DNA of 44,270 bases from Candidatus Zixiibacteriota bacterium (GTDB taxonomy: Bacteria; Zixibacteria; MSB-5A5; UM-FILTER-46-8), in assembly GCA_026983835.1 (NCBI GenBank), contig JALSTH010000085.1, positions 1-44,270 on the forward strand. The letters are read 5' to 3'. Within the stretch, counting starts at the first letter, position 1. Every line of letters begins with the position of its first letter. A program made the position numbers and the translations under genes. Under the pieces are notes generated by a model that was not told where the DNA came from, ran no database searches, and saw nothing but the letters and a program-made list of their open reading frames with translations. Shown here piece after piece: positions 42,528 through 44,270 of the stretch.

Positions 42528-44270
42528 ATGGCGGATAAAATAATAGGAATCGATTTAGGGACCACCAACTCCTGCGTGGCGGTGATGGAAGGTGGCGATC
42601 CAGTCGTCATACCGAATTCGGAGGGAAATCGGACGACGCCGTCGGTGGTGGGTTTTGCGAAAAACGGCGAACGGCTTGTCGGGCAGGTTGCCAAAAGACA
42701 GGCGATTACCAACCCGCTTAATACGGTATTTTCAGTCAAGCGTTTTATGGGGCGGAAATATGGCGAAGTTGTCGAGGAAGCGAAAAACTTTCCATATAAA
42801 GTTGTAGAAGGTCCGAACGGTGATGCCCGTATTGAAATAGAGGGGAAAATGTATTCACCGCCGGAAATCTCAGCGATGATTTTGCAGAAGATGAAGCAAA
42901 CGGCGGAAGATTATTTAGGTCAAAAAATCTCAAAAGCGGTAATTACCGTTCCTGCGTATTTCAATGACGCCCAGCGTCAAGCGACCAAAGATGCCGGCAG
43001 GATAGCCGGGTTGGAAGTTATGCGTATCATCAACGAGCCTACCGCCGCTTCGCTCGCTTATGGATTGGATAAGAAAAAGGATGAGAAAATAGCGGTTTAT
43101 GACCTTGGCGGCGGAACTTTCGATATTTCGATATTGGAATTGGGCGATGGCGTTTTCGAGGTTAAATCGACTAACGGCGATACTCATCTTGGGGGTGATG
43201 ATTTTGATAAGCGAATTATCGATTGGATGGTTGATGAATTTCGTAAGTTGGAAGGGATAGACCTATCCAAAGATTCCATGGCTCTGCAAAGATTGAAAGA
43301 AGCAGCGGAAAAGGCAAAAATCGAGCTTTCCTCCACGATGGAAACAACGATAAATCTTCCGTTTATAACTGCCGACGCCTCGGGACCCAAGCATTTAACT
43401 TTGAGTTTGACTCGTGCGAAATTCGAGCAATTGGTGGATGATTTGGCCGAAAGGACGGTCGGTCCCGTCAAAGCGGCTCTTTCGGATGCCGGCTTGTCCG
43501 CTACGGACATCGATGAGGTTGTCTTGGTCGGCGGTATGACCCGTATGCCCAAAATCCAACAATTGGTCAAAGACCTTTTTGGTAAAGAGCCTCATAAAGG
43601 GGTCAATCCCGATGAGGTTGTCGCTATCGGCGCTGCCATTCAGGGTGGCGTGTTGGTTGGCGATGTCAAAGATGTTTTACTTTTGGATGTAACTCCACTC
43701 TCACTGGGAATCGAAACTTTAGGGGGCGTATTTACAAAACTGATAGAAAGAAATACCACAATCCCTACCCGCAAAACCGAAATATTCTCAACAGCGGCCG
43801 ACAACCAAACCTCGGTAGAAATCCATGTCCTACAGGGTGAAAGAGAAATGGCGGTGGATAATAAAACTATCGGCAGATTCCATCTTGATGGTATCCCACC
43901 TGCGCCGAGGGGGATCCCGCAGATCGAGGTTACCTTCGATATCGATGCGAACGGTATCTTAAATGTATCGGCAAAGGATAAGGCGACCGGCAAGGAGCAG
44001 TCGATAAGGATTGAGGCTTCCAGCGGTTTATCTAAAGAAGAGATAGAGAAAATGGTTAACAGCGCAAAAGCTCACGAACAGGAGGACAAACGAAAGCGCG
44101 AATTGATCGATGCCCGAAATAACGCTGACCAGCTCGTATATCAAACCGAAAAACAATTGAAGGAGTATGAAGGAAAAATAGACCCTGAGACCAAAGCCAA
44201 AGTGCAAGCCGCCACCGATAGGTTAAAAGATGCTATGCACAAGGATGGTATTAACGAAATAAAATCGGCG
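42528..44270 (+). CDS. dnaK: Molecular chaperone DnaK (Hsp70), 3' partial
   Basis: The first 581 residues, running off the right edge. The ATPase domain has [51 protein letters not shown] and [10 protein letters not shown]. The linker and substrate-binding domain follow ([36 protein letters not shown]). The lid is cut near its start. ATG preceded by AAAGGAGG nine bases upstream. No grpE or dnaJ in the window; they may lie beyond it. Confidence 0.98.
   Translation, partial: MADKIIGIDLGTTNSCVAVMEGGDPVVIPNSEGNRTTPSVVGFAKNGERLVGQVAKRQAITNPLNTVFSVKRFMGRKYGEVVEEAKNFPYKVVEGPNGDARIEIEGKMYSPPEISAMILQKMKQTAEDYLGQKISKAVITVPAYFNDAQRQATKDAGRIAGLEVMRIINEPTAASLAYGLDKKKDEKIAVYDLGGGTFDISILELGDGVFEVKSTNGDTHLGGDDFDKRIIDWMVDEFRKLEGIDLSKDSMALQRLKEAAEKAKIELSSTMETTINLPFITADASGPKHLTLSLTRAKFEQLVDDLAERTVGPVKAALSDAGLSATDIDEVVLVGGMTRMPKIQQLVKDLFGKEPHKGVNPDEVVAIGAAIQGGVLVGDVKDVLLLDVTPLSLGIETLGGVFTKLIERNTTIPTRKTEIFSTAADNQTSVEIHVLQGEREMAVDNKTIGRFHLDGIPPAPRGIPQIEVTFDIDANGILNVSAKDKATGKEQSIRIEASSGLSKEEIEKMVNSAKAHEQEDKRKRELIDARNNADQLVYQTEKQLKEYEGKIDPETKAKVQAATDRLKDAMHKDGINEIKSA

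Noticed and set aside
1-44270. Insertion sequences, prophage, integrases or attachment sites
   Set aside because: No transposase, integrase or phage-like gene and no terminal repeats were seen, even around the glycan island.

Overview
The window looks like chromosomal DNA from a flagellated, diderm, non-model bacterium of moderately low GC. A signal-peptide-bearing OprP-like porin implies an outer membrane. RNase Y with YmdB, ZapA, sigma-28 flagellar promoters, a sigma-54 heat-shock promoter and frequent TTG/GTG starts fit one of the FCB-type or candidate-phylum lineages better than Enterobacteria or Firmicutes. The phylum is inference; no rRNA is present. The window cuts a gene at each end: a zinc-ribbon coiled-coil protein on the left and dnaK on the right.

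Region 1 (1-2.8 kb): zinc-ribbon protein and guaB on +, convergent with a ferritin-like protein on -. Region 2 (2.8-12.8 kb, all -): a translation and RNA-decay string in transcription order tRNA-Val(GAC), thrS, infC, rpmI, rplT, pheS, pheT, a ZapB-like coiled coil, zapA, rny and ymdB. infC appears to start at AUA inside the thrS stop codon.

Region 3 (12.9-20.5 kb, all -): flagellar filament genes: flagellin (750 aa), flaG, fliD, fliS, a FlgN/FliT-like chaperone, a FlgM-like anti-sigma factor and an HDOD protein. Sigma-28 promoters are visible upstream of flagellin and flgM, with a weaker one at fliD. The flgM one matches the full consensus.

Region 4 (20.5-30.95 kb, all -): a tightly packed seven-gene glycan island whose intrinsic terminator sits just upstream of the flagellin promoter. 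Transcription order is hexapeptide acyltransferase, NAD-sugar epimerase, DegT aminotransferase, B12-binding radical SAM enzyme, TPR-flanked CgeB-like glycosyltransferase, CapE/PseB-like 4,6-dehydratase and a 941-aa TPR-GT2-TPR glycosyltransferase. It probably makes and transfers an N-acylated amino-deoxy sugar, plausibly onto flagellin. The B12 radical SAM enzyme and the two TPR-embedded transferases make it the best candidate for an undescribed system here.

Region 5 (31.1-35.4 kb, +): a probable operon of a Tat-exported DUF362 protein, a NapH-NapG-like polyferredoxin fusion, a trans-sulfuration PLP enzyme and a GNAT acetyltransferase. Region 6 (35.4-41.0 kb, -): phosphate uptake, with an OprP-like porin, pstS, pstC, pstA, pstB and phoU, and a clear Pho-box-type promoter before pstS. 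Region 7 (41.0-44.3 kb, +): two tandem Hsp20 genes and dnaK. The first Hsp20 has a near-consensus sigma-54 promoter, with three TATGACA repeats exactly 22 bp apart upstream. A 12-bp inverted repeat unlike CIRCE precedes dnaK.
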